DNA from: Morchella semilibera
Lineage: Eukaryota > Ascomycota > Pezizomycetes > Pezizales > Morchellaceae
Direction: 5' to 3'
Length of the DNA: 64,000 nt
NCBI GenBank assembly: GCA_009192285.1
Contig: WBVU01000008.1
Span: 310,001 to 374,000, forward strand
Every line of letters starts with the position of its first letter. Within the stretch, counting starts at the first letter, position 1. Shown piece by piece: positions 23,940 to 35,964 of the stretch. The position numbers were made by a program, and so were the translations under genes. Under the pieces are notes generated by a model. That model was not told the DNA's origin. It did no database searches and saw nothing but the letters and a program-made list of their open reading frames with translations.

Positions 23940-24328
23940 TGTAAAGGAATATCTCAGAAGTCACTAAGATATGGCTAATGCTAAGCGATAGTTCTGTAGC
24001 TTTTAAACTTGTAATATTGTAGACCGGATTCCTTTCGCTTGAGAGGATGATTCCCCTAAGATGACGGGAATCCTACTAGCTATTTATACATGAAAGACCC
24101 CCTTAAACCCGCTAACTCCTCCAATAGCAAATCTCCCGCAATGCCTCCGCTACTGCTCCGACTTCCTACGAGGTGGGGTAACCAAGGGTCCACTCATGAG
24201 GTGTGGTAGTGGTTGCCGAGTTATAACCGAATCCCGCTTCTGGGCGGACGTCACTCTTTCATCGCGCTGTCATACCAGGACAATACCATTGTACTACCAG
24301 TACCGCACTTCCAAGCAATCCTGTAACA
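23940..24328 (-). repeat. 3' LTR of gypsy copy 1
   Basis: 389 bp, aligning without gaps to 30912-31300 and, with indels, to 57630-58047. On the element strand it starts TGTTACAGGATTG and ends CCCTTTACA. Confidence 0.95.
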
Positions 24329-24342
24329 CTACTCCCCCTTCC
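24329..24342 (-). other. polypurine tract of gypsy copy 1
   Basis: On the element strand the 14 bases GGAAGGGGGAGTAG directly precede the TG of the 3' LTR. This is the expected place and composition of the plus-strand primer in LTR elements. Confidence 0.8.
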
Positions 24343-24421
24343 AAACCGTCGTCCTCGACCGTTAAACCCTTCCATGGAAAAAACCTTGTGGGAAAAGCCA
24401 TGATGAGGGAAGGTATCGGGA

Positions 24422-27400
24422 TTATGGCTCTGCCAGCCGCCGCTGCCTCTTAGTCTGCCGTGCTCCGGACTCCGGGGCTACTATGCCTTGACTACAAGTG
24501 CGTGGACGGTTGCTAATAGCTGGTTTAGCGTTTTCATCAGCCAGTGCCTCTTGGGGCTCTGGTGTTGCCAGCCGTTTGCGTGTGTTCTGCTTCCTATTGG
24601 GGTCCGAATCTTCACGGTAAGGTCGTAGGAGCATTTCATGGAACACATTATGAACCTTCCAATCTGCTGGTAGGTCTAGCCGGTACGCCCGATTGCCGAC
24701 TTTTGCTAGTACTTCGAAGGGTCCAGTAGATTTATCTGACCATTTGTTATATCCGCCGAGGTTCCTTGTGTCTAGCAGGACCTTCTGCCCAAGTTCGAAC
24801 TGTTGTACTACGGGACCAGGTCGTGACGCCATTTTATCGTACGTCTGCTGTAAGGTTTCCCGGGCCAGTTCATGGGCGGCGAGGATCTCGTCCAGGTGAT
24901 TATTCCCTTCGGCATCCAGCTGCTCAATCTCCACGTCCGTAGGCCAGTCTAAGCGAGGGTGGAACCCATAGTTGCAATAAAAGGGTGACTGCCCGGTAGA
25001 GGAGTGTTTGGCGTTGTTGTAGGCGTATTCACAAATAGGGAGGAGATCTCTCCACTTCCTGCCTGTGCCGGCCTTAAACGCTTGTAAATAGGACTCCATA
25101 TGCTGGTTAGTCCTTTCCGTCTGACCATCTGTCTGCGGATGAAACAAGGTTGAGAGTCTTCTACGAATCCCTAGTCGTTCTGTGATCGCGGTCCAGAAGG
25201 CTGACAGGAACTGTGTTCCTCGGTCCGATACTATTGATCGCGGGAGTCCGTGAAAGCGCCAAATGTCTTTTACAAAAGCTTGTGCGGTTTGCTCCGCGTT
25301 GATTCCTATCATTGGGATGAAGTGCGCCATTTTACTGAAGCGGTCCACTACAACCATGACGTTCCGGAAACTTGACCGCTCCTTGGGCATTTCTACTACA
25401 AAATCCATGGAGATGTCGCACCAAGGGGTCGTGGCTAATTCTAGGGGCTGTGGAAGAGACATATGTTGTCGTCGTTGTTTAGCTCTTTGGCATACGTCGC
25501 ACGTACTGACATATTTGGCTACATCTGTGGTCATTCCTAGCCACCAGTAGTTCCTGTCAATCAATTCCAAGGTTTTATCTCTGCCTAGATGTCCTGCCGT
25601 GGGTCGGTCGTGATGATCTTCTATGACCTGCTTGACTGCGTGCCCAGGCACTACCCAGCGTCCTTCATGAGTCGCTGTATTCTGATCGGGATCCCACTCT
25701 GTTGCAGCCTCCCGCAAGATGGTCTGCCGGGTCCACAGGTCCTCAGGATCTTCGTTTTCAGGAAGTTCATCTGGAACTATCCTACGAGTCCATCGACCCT
25801 CCTCTTCATACCAGTTCTGCAGAGCCGCAGGCATTCCCACTCCTGGTATGTGTACCCACTGATCCACTAGACGCACTTCCGATGAGGGGTTGCAGAGGAT
25901 TTCTTCACGAGGTTCTATTCCCGCTTGTGTCCTTCTTGCAAAATATTCCGGTGAGAGGAGCGTTTTTACTGGCTGCTCTCGAACTACTCCCCCTTCCATG
26001 GCGTACTCCGGGCGCCTGGTTAATGCATCAGGTTTCCCGTTCTTGTGGCCTGGTCGGAAGTGGATCTTGAAGTGAAAAGGTGCTATCTTTTCAGCCCATC
26101 GAGCCTGTCTTCTCAACAGCTTCTTGGTCGTTGTGAATTACTGAAGGTTTTGGTGATCAGAATAGATCTGGATAGGTATGTCCGTACCTTCCAGCCAATG
26201 TCTCCAGGTCAGGAGGGCGGAAACTATTGCGAGCATCTCTTTATCATATATCTCATAGTTGACTTCGGCCTCGTTGAACTTGCGAGAGTGGTAAGCTACC
26301 GGATGTAACTTGCCATTTTCGAACACCTGTGACAAGACCGCAGCCTCTGCCCAGTCGTTGGCATCTGTTTCAAGGACAGCCATGCGATGTTCGTCGTAGT
26401 GTCGGAGGATAGGGGCGGTGGTAAATAGCTTCTTGAGCCCCTCAAAAGCATCCTGCTGCTCCCGACCCCATTTCCATACGGCATTCTTCTTCAGGAGATC
26501 TGTCATAGGCTTGCATACCGCAGAATACCCGTAGATGAACCGCTTTAGGAAGTTGGCAAACCCCAAGAAGCATTGAAGCTCCTTCACCTTTGTGGATTTT
26601 AGCCACTCAGTGATCGCCTTCACCTTCTCGGGTGAGACCTGGGTGCTGCTACCTGATAGCTTGAATCCTAGGAATTCTATCTCCGTTTGGAACCAAGCAG
26701 TCTTCTTCAGGTTGCCGAATAGGTGGTTTTGTCGTAGCCGCTCCAGCACCCTGCGCACAAGAGCTACATGCTCTTCTCTAGACTTGGAATATATCAGGAT
26801 ATCATCCAAGCAAACCACTAGACCCTGATCTAACAGGTCCTTGAATATGGTATTAACCATTGCCTGGAACGTTGCCGGGGCGTTAGTCAAGCCGAAAGGC
26901 ATTACTCTATATTCAAAGTGGCCATATTTGGTCCGGAAAGCTGTCTTCCACTCTTCCCCTTCTGCGATCCTTACTAGGTTGTAACCGTCCTTGAGATCTA
27001 TTTTGGTGAAGAAGAGAGCTCCCTTCGTCGAGTCTGCCAGCTCTGTCATGAGGGGCAGTGGGTACCGGTTCTTGACTGTAACGGAGTTTAAGCCGTGGTA
27101 GTCGACGCATAACCGTAGTGACCCGTCTTGCTTAGGGACGAAGAGGATTGGTGCCGCTGCTGGGCTGGAAGATGGGACAATTTTACCTGCCACTAACATT
27201 TCGTCCAGGTATTCCCTCAACGCTTTCTGTTCCAGGGGTGACAATGCATAGATAAGGCCGCATGGAGGTTGGCTTCCGTCCAAGAGAGGAATCGTATGAT
27301 CCCACTCACTATGTTCCGGCAGGCGTCCTGCTCCTTCAGGGGAGAACACATCTGCGTAGTCTTGGAACTCTTCCGGGATAGCACTAGCGAGAGTCTCGCT

Positions 27401-27940
27401 TTCCGTACTTCGTGCCCAGAAAGGATGCGACTCAAGAGGCATGTTGGATTCAGGCATGTGTCGTAGAAGTCTGACGACCTTCTCTTGCCAGCCCTCCTCG
27501 TACATGTCCCCTTCTGTCATAATGCAGCCCTTAATCTGGCACTTGATACTATTGAAGGTAGCCTTGTTCTGGCCCCAATGTATCGTAGGTTGATGCTCTT
27601 CGAGCCATCGATGTGGTATGACGAGATCTTCTCCAGCAAAGGTACCGATTTCACAGGTGACTAGCCTGTCGAGGTGGCTACCAATGCGGAGTGTGAGTGG
27701 TTGGGTAATGTGAGTACCGGAGTGAGGCATGCGTGAGCCATCAGCTTGTTTGATGAGGAGAGTTGTGGTGCGAGTCCGAACTGGGATGTCGGCCTGCTTG
27801 ACGCAGTTCCAGGACATAATCCATGTCTCGGTACCACTATCTAGCAGGGCTTGGACCGTATGGGTGAAGTGTTTATCGGTTTTAGGGTTAAGCCATGAGA
27901 TTTCTATGTCAAGACGGGTTTCTCGGGTGATGGTATTCAT
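24422..27940 (-). pseudogene. pol: gypsy pol polyprotein, interrupted by one stop codon
   Basis: A single frame of about 1170 codons with one in-frame TAA at 26138-26140, at the end of RNase H (after SDHQNLQ). Upstream: an aspartic protease with DSGTE at residues 34-38, then reverse transcriptase with FTKIDLKDGYN and the catalytic LDD at 26801-26809, then RNase H with ETDAN. Downstream: integrase with an HHCC zinc-binding module (GHLGRDKT, CDVCQRAK) and the DDE residues in ISMDFVVEMP, SDRGTQF and TDGQTERTN, then a basic tail without a clear chromodomain. The residue before LDD is Cys here and Tyr in the second copy, a change at a normally conserved position. The stop replaces the tyrosine codon that precedes FTTTK. 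Confidence 0.9.
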
Positions 27941-28324
27941 GGTGCTTTTGGATAGGTTGTGGTAATGGTGGAGGAGAATGGTTGATGTTCCTCTCCTGGA
28001 GGCAGATGGGGTCTTCTTATATAGCTAAGTGCGGGGTAGCTCTGACACATCATGTCCAAGAAATACTTTGCCCCAGTCACGAGTTCTTACTTTGCATCGG
28101 CAGTCTCTCCACAGGGTTATGGCAAGTCAACAGTGCGCAGTGGGTCTACTGTTCGCTATCTATGTGGCCCCTCTGATTTCCGAACTTCTAGACTCGAGTC
28201 TTGGTTTCTGACATTGGCCATTGCTTTCTTGCAGTATAGTTTTTATAAAGAGATTTTTATTTCCGCGCCCTAGAACCTTATTTATCCATAGCCTTAATAC
28301 AAAAACCATAAAACAATATGAAAT

Positions 28325-30496
28325 TTAATCTTCCCCAAGTGTCGTAATCCTGGCCCTAAATGCCTCGCCTTGAGGTCCCAGCTTCTGTCTTTTCTCACTC
28401 TCCCCTTCCGGTTCCTTCGCCCTCGAAGTTTTATCCTCCCGTTTCCTCTTTTTCCCACTTAATCTTTATGTCCTACTTGCCATTCTGACTTTAGTGGCCA
28501 AGTAGCATTCCTTCGTCCAATGACCTTCCCTTCCACACCGGAGACATTTGTTTTCCTTCGCCCATTGGTCTTTCTCCACTTGGGTGGCTCCCAGGCTTCC
28601 TGTAGCTGGGCGGGGTTTGTGCGGGGAGTCCTCTCATTCCTTTCTACGGGGAGGGGACTCGTCGCGCTCCTTTTTACGGGGACGGGGTCGTTGGCGTTTG
28701 GATTCTTGTGGCTTAGGTTCTCGAATTTCTTGGGGTCTTGCTGGTTCCCTTCCGCGCAGGATCTTCTGGTGGGCCCTGACTTCAGCATCTTTTCTTCCCA
28801 CTCTTTGAACCCATGCTAACCAATCTGGGAATTCAGATGGTTCTTCAATCGCAGCGGATAATCTCTGTTCCAACGTGGAGTTCATTCCTGTTAGAATCAT
28901 GGATTTCATGACGATTGGACCAACTCGAGCGTCCCATTCAAGGTTCTGCATCTCATTGATGTAATCGTCGATAGGACCAGTTTGACGGAGATTATCCATC
29001 TTCTGCTTGGCCTGTTCTTGGCTGGTGCGATTACCATACTGGATGCGGAGTTCTTGTTTGAAACGTTCCCAAGTACCGAGCCTAGGTTCTACACTAAGCC
29101 TTTCCTTAAAGTTGCGCCAGAAACTTGCTGCACTTCCGGTGAATTCCAGGGATGCCCAAAGGATTCGACTCTTGTCATCCCATGTGACTCGAGGTTGAAG
29201 GTCCATTAGGATCTCCATACGATCGATCCAATATCGGAGATCTTCGTTGGGTTTTCTAGAGAAGGGGATCTTTGCCTGCTTAGGGGTTTCTCCTTTGCGA
29301 TGGCTATGAGGTACTGGTGACTGCGTTTCTGCTCGTCGATGAGGCCTGTCCCTTCTCCTTTTCCGTCTCCTATCGTCCTCGGAGGAGCTGGATGAGTCCA
29401 ATGAGCTTGGACTGTCATCCCTCCTGTGCCTTCTCCTTCTTCTCCCGCCACCATTTCCTCCACCATTTCCTACCGCTCCCTTCTCCAGTACAGGCTCCTC
29501 CTCCCTCCTACGTTTACCGTGGGATCTTCTGGGTGGTGGAGACGGGGATTTACTCCTCCTCCTGTTGGCTGGGGGTGAGGGTGGCGGTGCCCTTCCTTCT
29601 TCTGGGGAGTCATTCTCAGACTCTACCCGGGGTTGCCTCTCCTTGACTGCTTTCAGAGCCATCTTCAGCATCCTCCTCAATTCTGGCTGGATTTTCTCGA
29701 CAGTGGGGGTAGGTGCCTTCGCTAATGAGGCTGCCTGGGCTGCTGTAATAGTCGCCGCTACTCCCTCGGGTACTTCCAGGTTCCTCTCTGTTTGCTGGGC
29801 CTGAATATAAGCCACGAGTTCCTGGGTCCGTTGCTTCTGCTGTTCGCTTTCCAGAGCCATCTGTCTGAACCTAAGCTCAGTTCCCGCCTGTTGGTTTTGC
29901 GCATAGGCCTGGAACTGGTTGGCCAGAGTGCTGAGGATGGTAGTTATCTGCCCTTGCTGTCCGTCTACCTCCTGGAACTTCCCTTGTAATTCTTCCACCA
30001 ATTGTTGCCCGCCTTGGACTACCTGACCGTGTTGGTGTTCCCTGACCCTGGCTTCTGCCTGGAGGGCTAAGTCTGTCTGAGCCGCGAGACCTCTCATGCC
30101 CTGGACGAGTACCTCGGTCCTGAGGGGTCGTGGGGTCTCCTGCTCGTAGAACAGCTCGCCAACGGAGGAGGTGCTGGTGTAGCTGGCATCGCTCATATCC
30201 CCATCCGAACCAGAGCGCCTCACTGTAATAGTGGCTTGCCTGGTTGGAGTCTCGAAGGGGTTGAGGTCTATGCTGGCGGAGCTGCGTGTGACCCTCCTTG
30301 GGTCTCGTTTGCGGACCTTCTTTGGAGCTTTGGCTTTGAGGGAGGCCGGCTTCCATAGCTCTGTGGCGGGGGTATCTCTGGCCCTGCTGGCTATCGTTGG
30401 ATGGGCCTGAGCCATGGCGGTGTCCTTGTCTCGGACCACAATAGCTTCCGCCATGTCTTGGTCTTCCCGCGAGGTCAACGCTAGTGAGAGGGACAT
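28325..30496 (-). pseudogene. gag: gypsy gag, interrupted by two stop codons
   Basis: One frame of about 720 codons runs from ATG at 30496 to TAA at 28325-28327, with internal stops TGA at 28634-28636 (an arginine CGA in the second copy) and TAA at 28466-28468. The N-terminal third is Gln/Glu-rich and helical. The middle has Arg/Ser-rich RRRRHRRDDSPSS-type tracts. A capsid-like part follows (RYWIDRMEILMDLQPRVTWD through ASFWRNFKERL), and near the C-terminus a CCHC zinc knuckle (C-2-C-4-H-4-C, at 28506-28547). The knuckle lies beyond the first stop, so a translated product would lack it. Confidence 0.85.
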
Positions 30497-30911
30497 CTTT
30501 GAAGAATTCGATGGGGAGGTCGGGGGTGTTGATGCACCAAGGGAGAGGAGTGAACCAAGGTACCGAGTGCGCTAAGCCGTGAGAGTTTTGGCGAAGCGTT
30601 ATGAGGATGGAGGGGGTGTGGTTGGGCTCAAGGATACTTTCCTTGAAGGTGGCGATGGTGCGTGCTTCTGAGAAGAAGCCTTGGTGTTGGAGGTAGCCGC
30701 AGTAGAGATGTTCTGCACTGCCTCGAGGAACGAGAAAGGAAGTCTCACAGGGGAAACGAGGCATGTACTAACTCTTCTTTGATCACTACTTCTTATACCG
30801 AGTGCCCGTGTACTATCTGTACCTAGCAATCACACAAGGTAATCGAAGTGTTGTCTCGAAAGAGTAGTTGGCTCGCTTAGGAGGTATGCGACCGGATAAG
30901 ATACAATATAG

Positions 30912-31300
30912 TGTAAAGGGATATCTCAGAAGTCACTAAGACATGGCTAATGCTAAGCGATAGTTCTGTAGCTTTTAAACTTGAAATATTGTAGACCGGA
31001 TTCCGTTCGCTTGAGAGGATGATTCCCCTAAGATGACGGGAATCCTACTAGCTATTTATACATGAAAGACCCCCTTAAACCCGCTAACTCCTCCAATAGC
31101 AAATCTCCCGCAATGCCCCCGCTACTGCTCCGACTTCCTACGAGGTGGGGTAACCAAGGGTCCACTCATGAGGTGTGGTAGTGGTTGCCGAGTTATAACC
31201 GAACCCCGCTTCTGGGCGGACGTCACTCTTTCATCGCGCCATCATACCAGGACAATACCATTGTACTACCAGTACCGCACTTCCAAGCAATCCTGTAACA
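30912..31300 (-). repeat. 5' LTR of gypsy copy 1
   Basis: 389 bp with TG...CA ends, same length as the 3' LTR and differing at about eight sites by eye, most of them C/T or A/G changes. Confidence 0.95.
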
Positions 31301-31305
31301 CTCTC

Positions 31306-34300
31306 AATACAATAACGTATCGATAGCAATTTTCATTACAGCAGAGGCGTGTTCGCAACACGACTCAATATAAATACACACAACAACAACCGTACATGAA
31401 TGTACAGTTAAAATGTGAACTTAGTCAGACACAACGCCGAAACACCATAATTGGTAAATGTTTTAAGAAGCAAATCAATTAACCATACCTAAGGACTTAC
31501 AGGTAGGAGATTTGAAATGAAGAGGAACGACGTCGGAATCAGCCGAGCCAGATCTAAAAGAGACTTGACGACTCACCAGGAACACCTATTTCATTCAACT
31601 CATCTGTTTTCTTTCCTCTACCTCCCGCTCCCGCTCATCTACTTGATTTAGAGCTAGTTGATAGACAAGACGCAAGCTGCTGTTGCCAGGTCCAAGTGAT
31701 AGATTGTGATCCAGGCGGAAGAGACAAGGGGGCGGGAGGTCGTGTATACAGGTATGCCCCCCCCCCACACCTGCCTACTCAGCGTACCTGCTATCCACAG
31801 ATGCCAAAAACCTGCTGGTCGCGTCGGAGCTCTGCGCCAGGGTGGGTCCACCCCCCCCTCCCATCACGGGGCCCTCCCCGAACCAATACCTCCCCCCAAA
31901 AAGGAGGTCTACAAATATGCAACCCCTACAATAGACCATACACGCTTAGGCTACGTCTGCGTATATCACCTCTCCAAAACCACTTTCTGGAAAAAGCCAG
32001 TATGGACAGGGTTAGGGTTGGCGCCATTTTTGAGTTTTTGGAACCTTGAAATATTATATGTAGAGATAGGGTCACCTATGCTGAACGTAGCTACAAGGCA
32101 GAGAAGAGTGGGAGCCCCAGCATTCTAAGGGTTAATTCCTCGGGGGGGGGTTATTAATAGACTAATAATTTATATTGCATTCCTCTAGTAGGGGGTCGGT
32201 GATGTCATAGCAGAGTATTCTGCGAGACTAAAGTTGTTGCTAATTCAAGAACTCAACCACGTTTGCGTTGCGTACATCTTGCTCTCAATATGAATGCTAA
32301 TACTGGTCAGTTGATGAAATATGTTCTCAATCCGGGGCTATAATATCCCCTGTGAGTTCAAAGCGGCTACTTACAGCTGTTTGCAACTGATATGGCCGAT
32401 TTTGATTACTAACACACACAGATTATATTCAAAGAGTGGGCTAGGATGAGGAAAAGTACCTTTTTGACCATACAAGCGATATTGTCCTAGTCAAAATGTC
32501 TTTATAACTCTACAACGGAGAACGATTCTAAAATCCTGGGCAAGATAGGATAATAGAGCAAATGAAACTGAGTAGATCGATCTAATAAAGCCAGAGGTAT
32601 GTGTGGTGGTTGATAAGCTATAATCGGTTAAACCTGAGGTGTCAAACTACTCCGTGACATGCTTCCCCCGCCATATCTTGCCTTGCACTACTTAAACATA
32701 ACCGCCTTTTTCCCTGCTGTCAGCCTACCTGCTACCGCCAATCCTTACTCTCTCCCTGCCCCCTCTGTGCAACCAGAGTCTCAAACGCAATCTCAAACAA
32801 CCACCGGCCAACCAAATTACCGAAGTTCTCTCATTCCCGTGTTTTCCGAGACATACTATATCATGGTCCTATATAGATATATCAGTAAGCTCGAGTTCGT
32901 TTATATAGGATCGTACCAGTCCCTACCAGAGGAGCTGGAGCATTATTGTTCTGTCTTCTAGTGACACCAGATAAGCTCCTGCCGCGGTCGGAGTGCTGTC
33001 GGAGTCCTCCGGCATGGAAATTGAGGTCTTTCTTAGGCCCGACGGAATTCATTTTAGACCCCGGAAGGGAAATAATGTTTTTTTTTTACCCTCCAGTGGG
33101 GTCCATTTTTGCCTCCGACAAGAGAATAAAGTTTAGTTTTCCCCCGATATCACATCTGAGAACCCGATATCACATTCCTCCTCCCTCCTCCCCCACCCTC
33201 CGGTGCCCACCTATGCTCCAGTGCCCCATAAACCAGGATCGGACTTTGTCTCTGTCCTTGCTCCGACGCCGCTGGGGGTGCTGCATGTTCCCGGGAACAC
33301 TAGGGTATCACGGGTCTGTGAGTCTCCTGCATGGGACTGGCGCCGGGGAGGGTGTTGGGGTGCCTCTGTTGGTTTTGGCGGTGTTTTTGCGGTGGAGGTT
33401 ATGCATAAGAAAAATATAGTGCGTTTTTTTTTGTTTAATTCATAATACAGTGCGTTCAGTCTGTATGGCCGTGAGTCTTGTTTTCTGGGATATTGGGAAT
33501 CGCTAGGTATGAACCTGGTGGTGAAGGAACACAGTGTCACAAGGGCAACGCAGTAGGGGAGAGTCAGTGTAGAATGATTGCTCCTCAATATAATTCCCAG
33601 CCCTCAGTCGGAGGTCTTGGCGCGAGTGATGTCGTGTGTTTTGCTTTGGCGATATAGGTATGAGTACTTGCCTCGCGGGTACCACGCGATCGATGTTGAA
33701 TCCTCCTCTGTTTAATACATTCATTGTGCCGATACGATTTTGATATTGTTTTCTATGAGTTGATATAGTACATGTTTTAATTTCATCGCAGCATTCGACT
33801 CCAAAGGGCCCACAGTCGCCGAGAAGCAGCCTGTGGAGTTATTAGTGAGGGTCTGGGTTGTTTCGTTAGGAGTGCCTACGTCTTGTTCCTGTCACATTTT
33901 AAAGATATAAAGCTCCAATTTTCTGCCTCCCCTAATAACCCAACACAACAGTTGTGATGAGCTCTATCTATATGCCATAGGCAGCGGAACCAGCGAGTCT
34001 ATTTGGTAACCTTCACAAACAGCGAGCTTACAAGCTCTACCGACAAAATGAGGAGGAGATCTTGGGTACATTTATCATTTATCGTGTATAAAGCAGTGTG
34101 GGGACCGTGTTTGAAAATACAGGACTGCAGGTATTCATGAATTTATATATGGATAGTGTGTACCGCACCAATGAAAGGAAAAAAAGGAAATACACAGACA
34201 AGACAGGTAATAGGAGAAGGTGCATCATCCGTTAAGCTGTGTGTGCCGTCTGGCAAAATATATGATCCTCCGAGGCGGGAGTGGCGATGGCCTATGGCTT

Positions 34301-34556
34301 TGCCTATGCCCATGCCCCCCCCCCCTCCTCTGGCCTTGACCGTCAACGAACCCAAGACGCCGTACCCGCCCCCACGCTCGCGGAAGATTCCCGTCACTAT
34401 CTCCTTCAGGAAGCCGACTACGCCCTACAAAACGCCATCACGATGGCAATGTTAGCAGAGAACGGATGAGGGCAGCATATCAATATAAAACAATACAATT
34501 GGGCCACATACCAGTGCCATATTCTTCAGCTATCCGTCGTCTATAGCCCTCTGCAT
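31306..34556. other. intergenic region between the gypsy element and the IRG-like gene
   Basis: No gene is supported. Frames of 100-157 codons in 31.7-33.4 kb lack domains and several depend on C-runs. The region holds a telomere-like motif at about 32007-32021 and a family C repeat at 32975-33180. It may carry the 3' UTR of the minus-strand gene that ends at 34557. Confidence 0.5.
32975..33180. repeat. dispersed repeat family C, copy 2
   Basis: Shares GTCGGAGTCCTCCGGCA-like and GCCTCCGACA(A/G) blocks, followed by a tandem CGATATCACAT(C/T)TGAGA...CCCGATATCACATT pair, with 55768-55957 and 1612-1762. Confidence 0.55.
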
Positions 34557-35804
34557 CTAGGCCGTCGATCGCGTCTCGCTCGTCTCACACCGCCGTTCGG
34601 CGGCTGCATCAAGCAGCGCATTTACCAGCTGCATCTCGTGGATCATAGCCGGGTCATTCACGAGAGACTCTGGCCACCTCTGTTCTTGGAGGGCACTGTT
34701 ATACGTTCCCCGCAGCATGTCCCGCGAGACGATATACACCCCCTGGTCTTGTAGGCCCTCCCTCTCCAGCCCCTCGCTCACTGTCTGTTGAGTCTCTGCG
34801 AGGAACTTATCGCGACACTTGACATACAGCCCCGGGTTTTCCCTGATGCGTGCATAGTCGCCGTACTCGCTCATGGCGTTGAGGATGTGCATGTCCGCCT
34901 TTGACCGTACGATAAACAGCGGGACCTTGCACCGCGCACAGTCCGCGATGATGCGCACATCTATCTCCTCGAAGCGGTCGCCGAGCGCCAGGATGACCAG
35001 ATCAAACACATACAGGCCCTGGCGGATGAAGTAGTCTTTGTGCGGGATGCGCTGGGTGCCCGCGCCTGGCACATCGAACCACACAATCCACTTGCGTGGC
35101 GTCTCGGTCCCCGGGTCGCTATACCGCCCGATCTCCAGGGTGGTCTCGATGGTGCCGGTCGGCGCGGCGCCGGCGTCGATGTTGCGGAGGTTGCGGAAGG
35201 CGTTGATGAGCGACGACTTGCCACTGCCGGCCCGCCCGACGATGGCGAAGTGGAAGTTGCTGCTGTCGTATTGGGTCCTGGCTAGCGCCAACTGGAACTC
35301 TTCCTTTGTGGGCCAATGTATCGGGCCGCCGAATCGCTTCTCGGCCTCGAGCTGCAGAGCCTCCTCCTTCTTCTGCTTCTCCTGCTGCTCCTTCTCTTGT
35401 TCCTCGAGCATCCGCCTCATTATGTCGAGCTCTCGCCTCTCCTCCGCGATCTTGGCCAGGGTCTCTTTCTCCTCCTTCTTCCGCGTCTCCTCCTCCTCTT
35501 CCGCCGTTCTGGAGTTCTCCCTCCTCCCCTCCGCATCGGGCATTGACTTCGTCACCCCAGCCTCCAACCGCCTCACCTCCGCCTCTCTCTCCTGGATCTC
35601 CCTCCTTTGCTGCTCCAGCGACTCCTCCTTCCTCGCCCTTTCGCAGGCGGCTTCCTCCTCGCGCTCCAGGTGCAACCGGGTCTCATGCACGGTTTCGTTC
35701 TCTTTTGTGGGGCGAGTGAGCACTATTATGACCGCGGCGCCAAGGATGGAGAGGCCGATGAAGGCGCTGAAGGCGCTGAAGGCGCCGATGATGAGGGGAA
35801 TCAT
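34557..35804 (-). CDS. IRG-like GTPase with N-terminal membrane segment and coiled coil
   Basis: A 415-residue intronless frame. Residues 3-30 form one hydrophobic segment (IGAFSAFSAFIGLSILGAA). Residues about 40-157 are Glu/Lys/Arg-rich heptads, a long coiled coil. Residues about 183-390 form a G domain with G1 GRAGSGKSS (190-198), a G2-type Thr region (APTGTIETT), G3 DVPGAGT (244-250) and G4 RSKAD (300-304). The DxPGxGT motif, the spacing and the FDLVILALGDRF segment match the interferon-inducible (IRG/IIGP) GTPase family rather than Ras or septins. In animals IRGs act on membranes in cell-autonomous immunity; a role here is inference. It is probably membrane-tethered by its N-terminus. It stands alone, with a pyrimidine-rich tract upstream on its sense strand. 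Confidence 0.8.
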   Translation of the reverse strand: MIPLIIGAFSAFSAFIGLSILGAAVIIVLTRPTKENETVHETRLHLEREEEAACERARKEESLEQQRREIQEREAEVRRLEAGVTKSMPDAEGRRENSRTAEEEEETRKKEEKETLAKIAEERRELDIMRRMLEEQEKEQQEKQKKEEALQLEAEKRFGGPIHWPTKEEFQLALARTQYDSSNFHFAIVGRAGSGKSSLINAFRNLRNIDAGAAPTGTIETTLEIGRYSDPGTETPRKWIVWFDVPGAGTQRIPHKDYFIRQGLYVFDLVILALGDRFEEIDVRIIADCARCKVPLFIVRSKADMHILNAMSEYGDYARIRENPGLYVKCRDKFLAETQQTVSEGLEREGLQDQGVYIVSRDMLRGTYNSALQEQRWPESLVNDPAMIHEMQLVNALLDAAAERRCETSETRSTA

Positions 35805-35964
35805 TGAGTGGTGAAGGCGGCCCCTATCGGTTTGTCGAATGGAACTAGTAAAGGACCTATTAGCAAGCTCTCACTCGCAGCTGTAATGGACTCCTTACCA
35901 GCAGGTAGACGATGTGTATCCCACTCTGTCGGTGGCCCCGCTATCGGTGTTTGGGGAGAAGCTG

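Larger units (their letters stand above)
23940..31300 (-). mobile_element. complete Ty3/gypsy LTR retrotransposon (copy 1)
   Basis: The element is bounded by two 389-bp LTRs with TG...CA ends. It is flanked by a 5-bp direct repeat CTCTC (23935-23939 and 31301-31305), a true target-site duplication. It is read on the minus strand: 5' LTR at 30912-31300, gag, then pol in the order protease, reverse transcriptase, RNase H, integrase, then a polypurine tract and the 3' LTR at 23940-24328. That gene order defines the Ty3/gypsy superfamily. The LTRs differ at about eight positions by my count (about 98% identity), so insertion is fairly recent, yet gag and pol carry stop codons. It sits 1.6 kb upstream of the NLR gene on the same strand. 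Confidence 0.95.

Noticed and set aside
24422-24620. Chromodomain at the end of the gypsy integrase
   Set aside because: The C-terminal tail is basic and Pro/Arg-rich but lacks the aromatic cage pattern and length of a chromodomain.
29877-30764. 295-codon frame overlapping gag
   Set aside because: It is the alternate phase of gag and is poor in sense over the shared part. The first 90 codons lie in the untranslated leader of the element.
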